A stretch of 25,714 bases of DNA. Source: a virus. The position numbers and the translations under genes were made by a program. A model generated the notes under the pieces. It had not been told where the DNA came from. It saw nothing but the letters and a program-made list of their open reading frames with translations, and ran no database searches. This document shows positions 11,826-18,042 of this stretch, piece after piece; position 1 is the stretch's first letter; each line of letters begins with the position of its first letter. The stretch is taken from positions 1-25,714 of the IMG/VR virus record IMGVR_UViG_3300021963_000587; one strand, written 5' to 3'.

Positions 11826-14164
11826 TAGAGTTGGATCGCTGTCTTCGTAATTGCCTGGCCGTTATTCTGGCCCTGAAGGATCGCATTGCGGATCGTGTTT
11901 ACGAGGTCGCTTTCGCTGGTAACGCTGCCGTTGATCGTAACGTTGACGGTTGCTCCGCCCATCGATCCCATGCGGTTGAGTGGTATTACGGCTTCTGGCC
12001 CTGCTTCTCCGATCAGAGCTGTGGTTGGAGTGGTAACGATGCCGCCTGTGGCAAGTTTCGGGATGCCGCCGCCCATCGCTGCTGCCATCTCTGGATTGTA
12101 ATAGTTCAAATTTCCGCCCATATCGACGCGAGCGCCGCCATATAGAACGCGTGGGTCGTATGGCCCTGATATTGGAAGGTTCTCTCTTGCTTTGATTAAT
12201 GCGTCAATTTCAGGTTTAGTCTTGGCTGTTACATCTAATTGTGGAAGAAGTTCCGGCGGTAATGTCTGGGTAAGTTTGGCATTGCTTGCTACAACGTATG
12301 CATTAAGAGCTGCGAGCGCGTCTTTCCAAGATTGCGCTGCTTGATTGCCGGGTGTAGGCCATAGGGTAGATGGGACTACTCCTTCTGCGATCTTCTTGGC
12401 ATAATCTAATACTTCTGTATTCGTCAATCCCCATTTTGCTCTTAATGCATCAATCTCTTTTGGATCTAATTTTCCATCATTGATTGCTTTGAAGAATTCG
12501 AGATACATCTCTGCTTGCTTCTTTGTTACTCCCCATTGCTGTGCAAGTAGATCAATTTCAGAAGTTGAAAGTTTGGCATCGTTAGTTGCGAAGACTGCGC
12601 TGGTATAAGCCACGACTGCTTCTTTGCTAATTCCCCATTTAAGTGCCAGAACAATTATTTCTTCTGGTGAGATTACTTGATCTGCAACGACTCCAAGTAG
12701 ATCAACATATCGTTGAATTGCTTCATTGGCTTTTATTTGCGCTTCAAGATTTGCAAGTATCGCCTGGACACGTGCTGCTTCTTGAACGTTTGCTTGCTTT
12801 AGAAGATTTAGACGTGCTGCTTCAAGTTGAATTGGATCAGTTTCTGTCGTTGGCTTTATACCTAATTTTGCCAACGCTGCGAGTGCCTTCTGTGTTGCGA
12901 TAAGTTTGAGGTCTGCTGCTGTGAGCGCCTTTGTCTTTCCTGTTGCTTTGCCAAGATCAACGTTAAGGCCCTTGAGACTATTCAGGAAGTCGTCAGTCGT
13001 TCCGTTTAATCCATCGAAGGAGAATTCTAAATCTTCGCCTGCTCCTTCCATCTTGCTCATCTCGCCGTTTGCTTTATTTACGACAAGATAGAGGCCGCCA
13101 AGTGTTGCAGCGAATGCGGCAACGCCGGCGACGGCTGCTGCTACTGAAACTCCGCCGGTTGCTGCTGCCTGTGCTGCTGCTGCTCCAAGTGCCGCAGCTC
13201 TGATTGCCTGATATGCCTTGACCAGTCCTTGTATCGCTGTAACGAATGCGATCACTTTGCTTGCTACAAATGTAGCCGCCAAGATTGCGCCAAGTGTTAC
13301 GAATAAAGTTTTATGCTTTGCTACAAATGCAAAGACTTTGAAGATGGCAAATCCAAAGCCGACAATGGCTTTGATCGCTCCTGTCATAACTGCGACTAAT
13401 TTGTCGCCATTTTCGTTTAGGAATGTCTGTATCGCCGGGATGACTTTGGTTATCATCACTGTGAATAATTCTTCAAGTGTAGGCATCAGTGCTGTGCCAA
13501 GTGTTTCTTTGGCTTCATCGAATGCAATGCCCAGGCGCTTCATTCTAAATTCGAAGGTGTTTGCTCTGGTTGCTGCTGCGCCACCGAATTGCTTATCTAG
13601 AATTTTGAGAACAGCACCGAAGTCTTTTGTTTTCTTTGTGTTTGCATCAATTGGTACGCCGAGTTTGGTTAATGCTCCGAAGCTTCCCTGGCTTGCTTTG
13701 GTAATTGCTGAGACTGCTGATTCCAGGTCAATGCTTGCGCCTGCTGAAAGATCAAGGGCTGAGCCTAGTAATCCTTGAGCTGCTGTAATGTCTCCGGTGA
13801 CGCCGGTTAATTTGGCCAGTGCTGGTCGAAGTTCATCGTCAACGACTCCGAATGTGCGCTGGACTTTATCGATCCATATCTCGGTTGAAGCGATCGCTGC
13901 ATCTGTTGCCCCAGTGGTGTTTCGGAGCGAATTGGCAAGGAGCGCCTGTGATTTCTCGTCTGCGATCGCGGCTTTGACGGAGTCGATTCCTATTTTGAGT
14001 GCGAATGCCGCCCCTGCTGCTGCCGCTATTCCGAATGATTTTGCTGCTTTGCCTGCAAATTTATCAAAGGATGCGCCGAGCTTCTTTATATCTTTGGATG
14101 CTGCCTTGCTGCCCTTATCTGAATATTGGGTAATAATCCGGGCTACTACTGCGCCTATTGCCAT
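11825..14164 (-). CDS. Tape measure protein
   Basis: At 779 residues this is the longest gene in the window. It begins MAIGAVVARIITQYSDKGSK, has a helical N-terminus (KASKDIKKLGASFDKFAGK), long Ala-rich helices, and hydrophobic membrane-like segments at about residues 265-375. The C-terminal LATGGIVTTPTTALIGEAG followed by PEAVIPL is the familiar tape measure motif. The length sets the tail; about 779 residues suggests roughly 115 nm if 0.15 nm per residue holds. Residues about 497-596 hold three tandem repeats. It follows the chaperone genes, as usual, though with one extra gene between. Confidence 0.95.
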   Translation of the reverse strand: MAIGAVVARIITQYSDKGSKAASKDIKKLGASFDKFAGKAAKSFGIAAAAGAAFALKIGIDSVKAAIADEKSQALLANSLRNTTGATDAAIASTEIWIDKVQRTFGVVDDELRPALAKLTGVTGDITAAQGLLGSALDLSAGASIDLESAVSAITKASQGSFGALTKLGVPIDANTKKTKDFGAVLKILDKQFGGAAATRANTFEFRMKRLGIAFDEAKETLGTALMPTLEELFTVMITKVIPAIQTFLNENGDKLVAVMTGAIKAIVGFGFAIFKVFAFVAKHKTLFVTLGAILAATFVASKVIAFVTAIQGLVKAYQAIRAAALGAAAAQAAATGGVSVAAAVAGVAAFAATLGGLYLVVNKANGEMSKMEGAGEDLEFSFDGLNGTTDDFLNSLKGLNVDLGKATGKTKALTAADLKLIATQKALAALAKLGIKPTTETDPIQLEAARLNLLKQANVQEAARVQAILANLEAQIKANEAIQRYVDLLGVVADQVISPEEIIVLALKWGISKEAVVAYTSAVFATNDAKLSTSEIDLLAQQWGVTKKQAEMYLEFFKAINDGKLDPKEIDALRAKWGLTNTEVLDYAKKIAEGVVPSTLWPTPGNQAAQSWKDALAALNAYVVASNAKLTQTLPPELLPQLDVTAKTKPEIDALIKARENLPISGPYDPRVLYGGARVDMGGNLNYYNPEMAAAMGGGIPKLATGGIVTTPTTALIGEAGPEAVIPLNRMGSMGGATVNVTINGSVTSESDLVNTIRNAILQGQNNGQAITKTAIQL
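12377..12676 (-). repeat. Three tandem 31-35-residue repeats within the tape measure protein
   Basis: Residues about 497-531, 532-565 and 566-596 align. Each has an E-I-[IV/D]-x-L core (PEEIIVLALKWG, TSEIDLLAQQWG, PKEIDALRAKWG), then a helix containing Tyr; the first two copies end NDAK and NDGK. The pattern NDGKLDPKE resembles the second half of an EF-hand loop, but the first two ligand positions are missing. Repeats are diverged at the DNA level. Confidence 0.8.
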
Positions 14165-14170
14165 GCTCGG

Positions 14171-14725
14171 TTATCCCTTCTTCTCTTTGTTTAGATTGGC
14201 TTGCAGGGTCTTCTGTGCGTCGTCCATTGCGGATCTGACATTGGCATAAATTCTGGGGCGATCGCGATCAATAACGGCCCAGATTCCGCGACTGGCTTTG
14301 CGGAAGCGGTCATTCAAATTGCCGATCATCTTGCGCCCGGTTGCTTGCCCTGGCGTCCTGCGTCCTGCGACTTCGAATATAACGCCCGAGGCTGTCTTAT
14401 TGAAGAGTGCGCCTGCGCTGGTGGTGTAATCGGCCCTCACGCGGCCTTCTGAGCGAGTTTTAACGATGCCCTGCTTGATTGCCTGGGGATCCCATGCCGG
14501 CCAGCCTTCGCCACCTCTGGTGGTCTTTCTTGGGTTCTTTGCGGCTGTTGATCGCCAGCCACTCATGGGTGGTTTGTCTGGGATCTGTTCTTTGGCGTTG
14601 CCTTCGGCCAGGCGCAGCTCGTCGTTGATTACTTTGTTTAGGCGACGAGCTGCGTCCTTGTCGAATTTCTTCAAGGCGGCGGTGGTTTCTTTGATGCCGC
14701 TAATTGCAACGACTTCATTGGCCAT
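14171..14725 (-). CDS. HK97 gp10-like neck / minor tail protein
   Basis: The 184-residue product begins MANEVVAISGIKETTAALKK, followed by a helix (FDKDAARRLNKVINDELRLA) and a basic, glycine-rich middle. This resembles HK97 gp10-like proteins, which join head and tail or complete the tail. Its position is unusual: it lies between the frameshifted chaperone gene and the tape measure rather than before the tail tube genes. The first 11 bases overlap the end of the frameshift extension. Assignment to the gp10 family is moderate; a separate minor tail protein is the alternative. Confidence 0.6.
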   Translation of the reverse strand: MANEVVAISGIKETTAALKKFDKDAARRLNKVINDELRLAEGNAKEQIPDKPPMSGWRSTAAKNPRKTTRGGEGWPAWDPQAIKQGIVKTRSEGRVRADYTTSAGALFNKTASGVIFEVAGRRTPGQATGRKMIGNLNDRFRKASRGIWAVIDRDRPRIYANVRSAMDDAQKTLQANLNKEKKG

Positions 14726-15130
14726 ATTTGTTTGCCGCCTTTGCCTTCTCCTTGAGATAGATCACGATCGCTTCAAGTATGCCATCTGGTGCGTCCAATA
14801 AAGAAACGGGATCTATTCCTGTCTCCACAGAAACTGCTGCGATTGAATATGTCAGGCTGTCTCTGTGGATTCTGAATTTGGGTCTGTATCTAGTTGCACT
14901 CCTTCGAGCGTATCTAAGAAATCAGGGCCGAACGGTTTTACAACCACTCCATTGGCTTTAAGTGCAAGCCATCCGAGATAATAGATGTGTTCGAGTTTCT
15001 GTTCTTCGCCGATAAGTTTTGCTAGACCTTTGCCGTACTTCTGCTCGAAGTCGACGATGATGCGTGGTCGTAACGAGAACGTCTTTTCCACGCCATCGAT
15101 CGTCTTGACTTTGATATTGAGTCCATCCAT
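14715..15130 (-). CDS. Tail assembly chaperone, long form made by -1 frameshift
   Basis: Ribosomes that slip back one base at C CCA AAT (14876-14882) after residue 85 read through the short-form stop into a second frame. They add 53 residues, beginning FRIHRDSLTY and ending KEKAKAANKYGQ, to give a 138-residue fusion. The extension has no start codon of its own in the right place yet reads as a well-formed protein, which is strong evidence that it is used. In lambda-like phages the short (G) and long (GT) forms bind the tape measure and load tail tube subunits. The end overlaps the next gene's ATG by 11 bases. Confidence 0.88.
14824..14882 (-). promoter_or_regulatory. -1 programmed frameshift signal: slippery heptamer plus stem
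   Basis: The heptamer CCCAAAT (14876-14882) lies in the zero frame as C CCA AAT, a canonical X XXY YYZ site. Six bases downstream begins a perfect 8-bp stem, TCCACAGA (14862-14869) with TCTGTGGA (14824-14831), enclosing 30 bases. A CCTG in the loop could pair with CAGG just 3' of the stem, giving a possible pseudoknot. The zero frame stops only 24 bases past the site, while the -1 frame stays open for 53 codons. Confidence 0.88.
14852..15130 (-). CDS. Tail assembly chaperone, short form (gpG-like)
   Basis: A 92-residue protein starting MDGLNIKVKTIDGVEKTFSL, with a helical acidic body (VDFEQKYGKGLAKLIGEEQK, then LEHIYYLGWLALK), and an acidic tail after the frameshift site. This is the form made without slippage and is normally the major product. 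It lies directly downstream of the tail tube genes, the conserved place for chaperones. The ribosome site GGGGGA lies seven bases before the ATG. Identification rests on position, length and the frameshift to a second frame. Confidence 0.9.
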   Translation of the reverse strand: MDGLNIKVKTIDGVEKTFSLRPRIIVDFEQKYGKGLAKLIGEEQKLEHIYYLGWLALKANGVVVKPFGPDFLDTLEGVQLDTDPNSESTETA

Positions 15131-15151
15131 CTTTGTTTCCCCCTATTTTCT

Positions 15152-15559
15152 TTAGGATGTTGCTTTGGTAATTGCGCCGGAGATCGGCCATGACACACTT
15201 GCCGTTGCTAATTCACCGACGGATCCATTCAGAGGAGTCCATTCGGAGACAAGCGCGGAGAATGTGTATTGTGGATTGATTGTTGTTGTTGTTCCTGCTA
15301 CTGGCTTTACAACGACTGTAGCTGCTGTTCCAAGTAACGGATAGATTGTTTGTTCGACTGCTGAAGTTGCATAGTCCTGGTTAAATTCGAACGTCACAGA
15401 ATTGTCTGCTAATCCGGCCACACGTGTCTTCGCTGTGTTTCCGAATGCAGTGGTTTCTACGATGTCGTATGTCGTATTAAGGCTTACGCTCGTAATGTAT
15501 TGAGAGAGATCTGTGCTTGCAACGACAACGGATGCGTTTGTTAGTACAAGTCTTGGCAT
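15152..15559 (-). CDS. Major tail tube protein, paralogue 2
   Basis: A 135-residue beta-rich protein starting MPRLVLTNASVVVASTDLSQ. It aligns with the adjacent upstream gene along its whole length with one gap; by hand about 96 of 135 positions are identical. The shared AKTRVAGLADNSVT and YPLLG segments and a C-terminal GSVGELATASVSWP are typical of siphovirus tail tube subunits with the immunoglobulin-like tube fold. The start at 15559 was chosen because TAATG overlaps the previous stop and aligns with the paralogue start; an earlier in-frame start at 15598 lies inside that gene. Confidence 0.88.
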   Translation of the reverse strand: MPRLVLTNASVVVASTDLSQYITSVSLNTTYDIVETTAFGNTAKTRVAGLADNSVTFEFNQDYATSAVEQTIYPLLGTAATVVVKPVAGTTTTINPQYTFSALVSEWTPLNGSVGELATASVSWPISGAITKATS

Positions 15560-15969
15560 TATGCGACCGCCTTTGTGATTGCTCCGGATACTGGCCAAGT
15601 TACAGAAGCTGTGGCCAATTCACCGACGGATCCGTTGATCGGAGTCCATTCTGCAATAATAGCAGAGCATGTATAACTTGGATTGAATGCGCTGGTGGTG
15701 CTGCCGTTTGGTTTGACGATAACTGTCGAAGCCTGTCCGAGAAGTGGATAGATTGTTTGTTCGACTTGGCTGGTTGCGAAGTCCTGGTGAAATTCTAGCG
15801 TTACTGAATTGTCTGCTAATCCAGCCACACGTGTCTTCGCTGCTGTTGATGAGAATGCAGTCGTTTCGACTACGTCGTATGTTGAATTAAGCGTAACGGA
15901 TGCGACCAAACTGCTTAGGTCAACTCCGCCGACGGATATATATGCGTTAGTGAGAACTATGCGAGGCAT
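15559..15969 (-). CDS. Major tail tube protein, paralogue 1
   Basis: A 136-residue protein starting MPRIVLTNAYISVGGVDLSS and ending PVSGAITKAVA. It differs from paralogue 2 mainly in three places: residues about 10-23 (exposed strand and loop), around position 40-43 including one extra Ala, and residues about 87-96. The tube-building core (TRVAGLADNSVTLEFHQDF and QTIYPLLG) is conserved. It is followed directly by the second copy. Possible uses are a mixed tube, a tube start ring or a tip ring; a remnant of a recent duplication is the null explanation. Its start overlaps the previous stop (TAATG). Confidence 0.88.
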   Translation of the reverse strand: MPRIVLTNAYISVGGVDLSSLVASVTLNSTYDVVETTAFSSTAAKTRVAGLADNSVTLEFHQDFATSQVEQTIYPLLGQASTVIVKPNGSTTSAFNPSYTCSAIIAEWTPINGSVGELATASVTWPVSGAITKAVA

Positions 15970-16160
15970 TATTTAGTCGCTCCTTCTTCTATTTCTGTTT
16001 TGATGGATGGGTTTTGTGGTGCTGTATTACTTGCTTTGATGTGGTTTCCAGCGATCAGGGTTTCTGCGCTAACTCCTGCATCTTGCAATTCTTTAGTGGT
16101 GATTGTGTCACCTTTGGTCTTTCCGCAGACTTCTCTATCTGAGATTACTGTGTATGTCAT
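15969..16160 (-). CDS. Small protein between tail terminator and tail tube genes
   Basis: A 63-residue protein starting MTYTVISDREVCGKTKGDTI, with ELQDAGVSAETLIAGNHIK and a polar, acidic tail. The pattern of an initial strand, a G-x-T turn, then a short helix and GNHIK recalls small actinophage head-tail region proteins with a KOW/SH3-like shape. No defined function is recognised. The ribosome site AAGGAG lies before the ATG, and the stop overlaps the tail tube start, so it would be translated well. Confidence 0.7.
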   Translation of the reverse strand: MTYTVISDREVCGKTKGDTITTKELQDAGVSAETLIAGNHIKASNTAPQNPSIKTEIEEGATK

Positions 16161-16170
16161 GTGGTTCTCC

Positions 16171-16575
16171 TTATCCCCAGATTGTTAGGCGGTATCGGTA
16201 TGAGAGAAATGTATTCGATTGCGAGTCGTATGTTCCGGACTCTGCGCCGATCACTCGCAATGTCTGGCATGTTCCGCCGAGCGTTCTATCTCCCTCTATC
16301 GCTGCTTTGATGGATGTTGCTCCGGTTCCTGCAAGATATCCATCGAGCTTGTCCTGGCCTGCTCGCTCTGAGAAGCGCTGGACGATCACATAAATGTCGA
16401 CGTTTGCCTGGTCTAATCCCCGGGCGTTATCGATATCAAATGTGAAATCTAATTGGCCCACGATCGCGCATGGCGGTGTTACTGGTTCTGGTATTAATTC
16501 GTAAACGCGAAGGCCCGAGATGGTTTGAAGTCTTGTTTTGAGTGCGTCGCGCACTGCGCTTGGTTGCATTGGCAT
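16171..16575 (-). CDS. Probable tail terminator / tail completion protein
   Basis: A 134-residue protein beginning MPMQPSAVRDALKTRLQTIS, with a first helix, a LRVYELIPEPVTPPCAIVGQ segment and a C-terminal SYRYRLTIWG strand. The first helix, the L-x-V-Y...P-x-A-I-V pattern and the final beta strand match the fold of lambda gpU-like tail terminators and similar tail completion proteins. Position between the connector and tail tube genes supports it. The ATG overlaps the stop of the connector gene (TAATG). Confidence 0.7.
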   Translation of the reverse strand: MPMQPSAVRDALKTRLQTISGLRVYELIPEPVTPPCAIVGQLDFTFDIDNARGLDQANVDIYVIVQRFSERAGQDKLDGYLAGTGATSIKAAIEGDRTLGGTCQTLRVIGAESGTYDSQSNTFLSYRYRLTIWG

Positions 16576-17183
16576 TATTTAGCCAGCCCATTGTTCTTGC
16601 GGAATGGTCGAAGTAAGGCTTCAACGTCTGCATCGAGCTTGGCTGTGAGGCGCACTGTGCCTAAGTCCGGGCTTCCTGCGATTCCGAATGGCGACTGGCG
16701 GCGTGTGAAGAGACGAGCTGCTTGGATCAAGGTTGCCATGTTGATCTCTGCTGGTGTCGCGCTCCATCCCCAGACGCCGGTGATTCGGCATGCCTGTGGC
16801 AAGTAATAAGGCCAAACGTATCGGCCGATTGCAAGGATGCGGTTTACTGGCCAGCCGCGCTGTGGGTTATTTACTGGTTCGAGCATGTAGTCGCTCGTTG
16901 CCCAGACCGTATCCCATGTCTGGTTAAAGTTATCGTCTGTGGCCACTTGCGTAATTGAAACGCTGTCGTCGATGTTCATCGTCCAGGGATCGAGTGGCGT
17001 GTAGTAACGAGCTACTGGTGATCCTGTCGTTCCGTTCTGGTAAAAGAAGCGCCCGGTGTAGTCGTCGATCATTCTGCTGGTTGCTGTGATTGCTGCTTCG
17101 AGTGGGGTGTCGTCCACGCTGTCTGTGATCGCAAGTGAGGCCTTCAATTCGGCCAGGGTGCAATAGCAATTAGTTAGGGCCAC
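16575..17183 (-). CDS. Head-tail connector protein (gp6-like adaptor)
   Basis: A 202-residue protein starting MALTNCYCTLAELKASLAIT (GTG start). It opens with the TLAELKASLAI...DDTPLEAAITATSRMIDDYTG helical pattern of the gp6/HK97-type adaptor family, followed by a beta domain with ARYYTPLDPWTMNID and VWGWSATPAEINMATLIQAA near the C-terminus. Such adaptors form a ring under the portal and join the neck. AAGGA lies before the start. Family identification is good. Confidence 0.85.
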   Translation of the reverse strand: MALTNCYCTLAELKASLAITDSVDDTPLEAAITATSRMIDDYTGRFFYQNGTTGSPVARYYTPLDPWTMNIDDSVSITQVATDDNFNQTWDTVWATSDYMLEPVNNPQRGWPVNRILAIGRYVWPYYLPQACRITGVWGWSATPAEINMATLIQAARLFTRRQSPFGIAGSPDLGTVRLTAKLDADVEALLRPFRKNNGLAK

Positions 17184-17298
17184 GCTTCGTCCTTCTTTCC
17201 GGTTTCGGCAGCATTGCGCGTTCTAGTTTGGGATCGGCTGTTGCTGTTTCCTTTGCCGGCTTGCGCCGGGTCTTCTTAATCTTTCCAAATATCAGCAT
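17170..17298 (-). CDS. Possible small basic protein between glycosyltransferase and connector
   Basis: An open frame of 42 codons starts MLIFGKIKKTRRKPAKE and ends PKPERRTKRGPN, overlapping the end of the glycosyltransferase gene by 23 bases and the start of the connector by 14. It is very basic. The ribosome site GGAAGAA is weak, but the frame exactly bridges the gap and continues the genome's overlap habit. It could bind DNA or the capsid interior; non-coding spacer is the alternative. Confidence 0.5.
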   Translation of the reverse strand: MLIFGKIKKTRRKPAKETATADPKLERAMLPKPERRTKRGPN

Positions 17299-17959
17299 GA
17301 ATTTCTTCCATCCAGAAGCTCTTCTGATGGGGCAATATTGCGGCTGTGTTTACGTGGATCGTAAATCCGAGCGCCTTTGCCCTTCGGCAGAATAATAAAT
17401 CTTCGCCGATCCATTCTCCGTTTACTGGCCCATCCCAGAACCAGCACCAGTCTTTGCCCTGGTTTGGATCTGCGACTTCGCGCATCTTCTCTAGAACACT
17501 CCGGTGAACAAGTAGGCATCCGGTTCCTGCTGCGTCAATTTCAAAGACTGCGTTCTTGTCGTATTTGTAAAGCGGAAGGAAGCCGTTCTCTGTGTCCTGG
17601 AATATTGCCGGGACTGGCTTTGGGTAAGGCTTGCCTGGTACTCCAAATCCTGCAAAGACAAGGCCTGCGACGATTGGGCGTTCTTTGTCATGGGCTGTGT
17701 CGATCAAGGCGTCGAATACTGGAACAACGAGCTGCTCATCTGAATCCAACATAAGAAGCCAGTCGCTATCGGTGTTATCCAGAAATTGCTTCACCATTCG
17801 GTTGCGTTGCTTTGATAAAAGTCCGGAACCCTTAATTCTTACAAATGGCCCGAGTCTGCTGCTTCTTGCTTGCGCAAGTTGAATGAGCCTGAATGCAAAG
17901 GATCCATTTACGGATCCTGGATCGCATGAGCCGATTGTTACTTTGTGTCCTGTCTTCAT
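17276..17959 (-). CDS. Glycosyltransferase family 2-like protein inserted after the capsid gene
   Basis: A 227-residue protein starting MKTGHKVTIGSCDPGSVNGS. The DSD at 72-74 in WLLMLDSDEQLVV is the metal/nucleotide-sugar motif, and GEWIGEDLLFCRRAKALGF near residue 185 is the catalytic ED region of GT2 enzymes. The start at 17959 was chosen for its GGGGGAAAC ribosome site; an in-frame GTG at 18022 would lie inside the hairpin. It interrupts the structural block between capsid and connector, behind its own leader. Glycosylating the capsid or tail protein, or host glycans, is possible. Confidence 0.8.
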   Translation of the reverse strand: MKTGHKVTIGSCDPGSVNGSFAFRLIQLAQARSSRLGPFVRIKGSGLLSKQRNRMVKQFLDNTDSDWLLMLDSDEQLVVPVFDALIDTAHDKERPIVAGLVFAGFGVPGKPYPKPVPAIFQDTENGFLPLYKYDKNAVFEIDAAGTGCLLVHRSVLEKMREVADPNQGKDWCWFWDGPVNGEWIGEDLLFCRRAKALGFTIHVNTAAILPHQKSFWMEEIHADIWKD

Positions 17960-17963
17960 TTGT

Positions 17964-17977
17964 TTCCCCCTGTTTGG
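17964..17977 (-). promoter_or_regulatory. Shared leader / ribosome site element, copy C
   Basis: On the minus strand this reads CCAAACAGGGGGAA, the same as the copies at 1696-1710 and 25646-25660 except for one missing base. It starts three bases after the hairpin that follows the capsid gene and ends four bases before the ATG at 17959. Confidence 0.55.
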
Positions 17978-17979
17978 AA

Positions 17980-18022
17980 GTGCAGGGCGAGTGACTCGGG
18001 GGGTGGGCCACTCGCCCTGCAC
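17980..18022 (-). terminator. Strong hairpin after the major capsid gene
   Basis: Perfect 14-base arms GTGCAGGGCGAGTG (17980-17993 with 18009-18022) enclose a 15-base loop and begin 20 bases past the capsid stop codon. The position is that of a terminator or RNA stabiliser after a highly expressed gene. On the minus strand it is followed by TTCC rather than a T tract, so it may be a U-poor actinobacterial terminator, a partial terminator, or a barrier to 3' exonucleases. Confidence 0.75.
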
Positions 18023-18042
18023 AATTTAGTGCTTGCCTTCGA

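Noticed and set aside
12377-12676. Functional calcium-binding EF-hands in the tape measure repeats
   Set aside because: Only the DGxLxxxE half is present; ligand positions 1 and 3 are Lys and Ile, so calcium binding is unlikely.
13218-14249. Long open frames on the plus strand opposite the tape measure gene
   Set aside because: The tape measure is strongly supported; these are antisense shadows with skewed Ser/Ala composition.
17960-18022. Upstream GTG start for the glycosyltransferase
   Set aside because: The extra 21 codons are the capsid-downstream hairpin and leader; the ATG at 17959 has a clear ribosome site.
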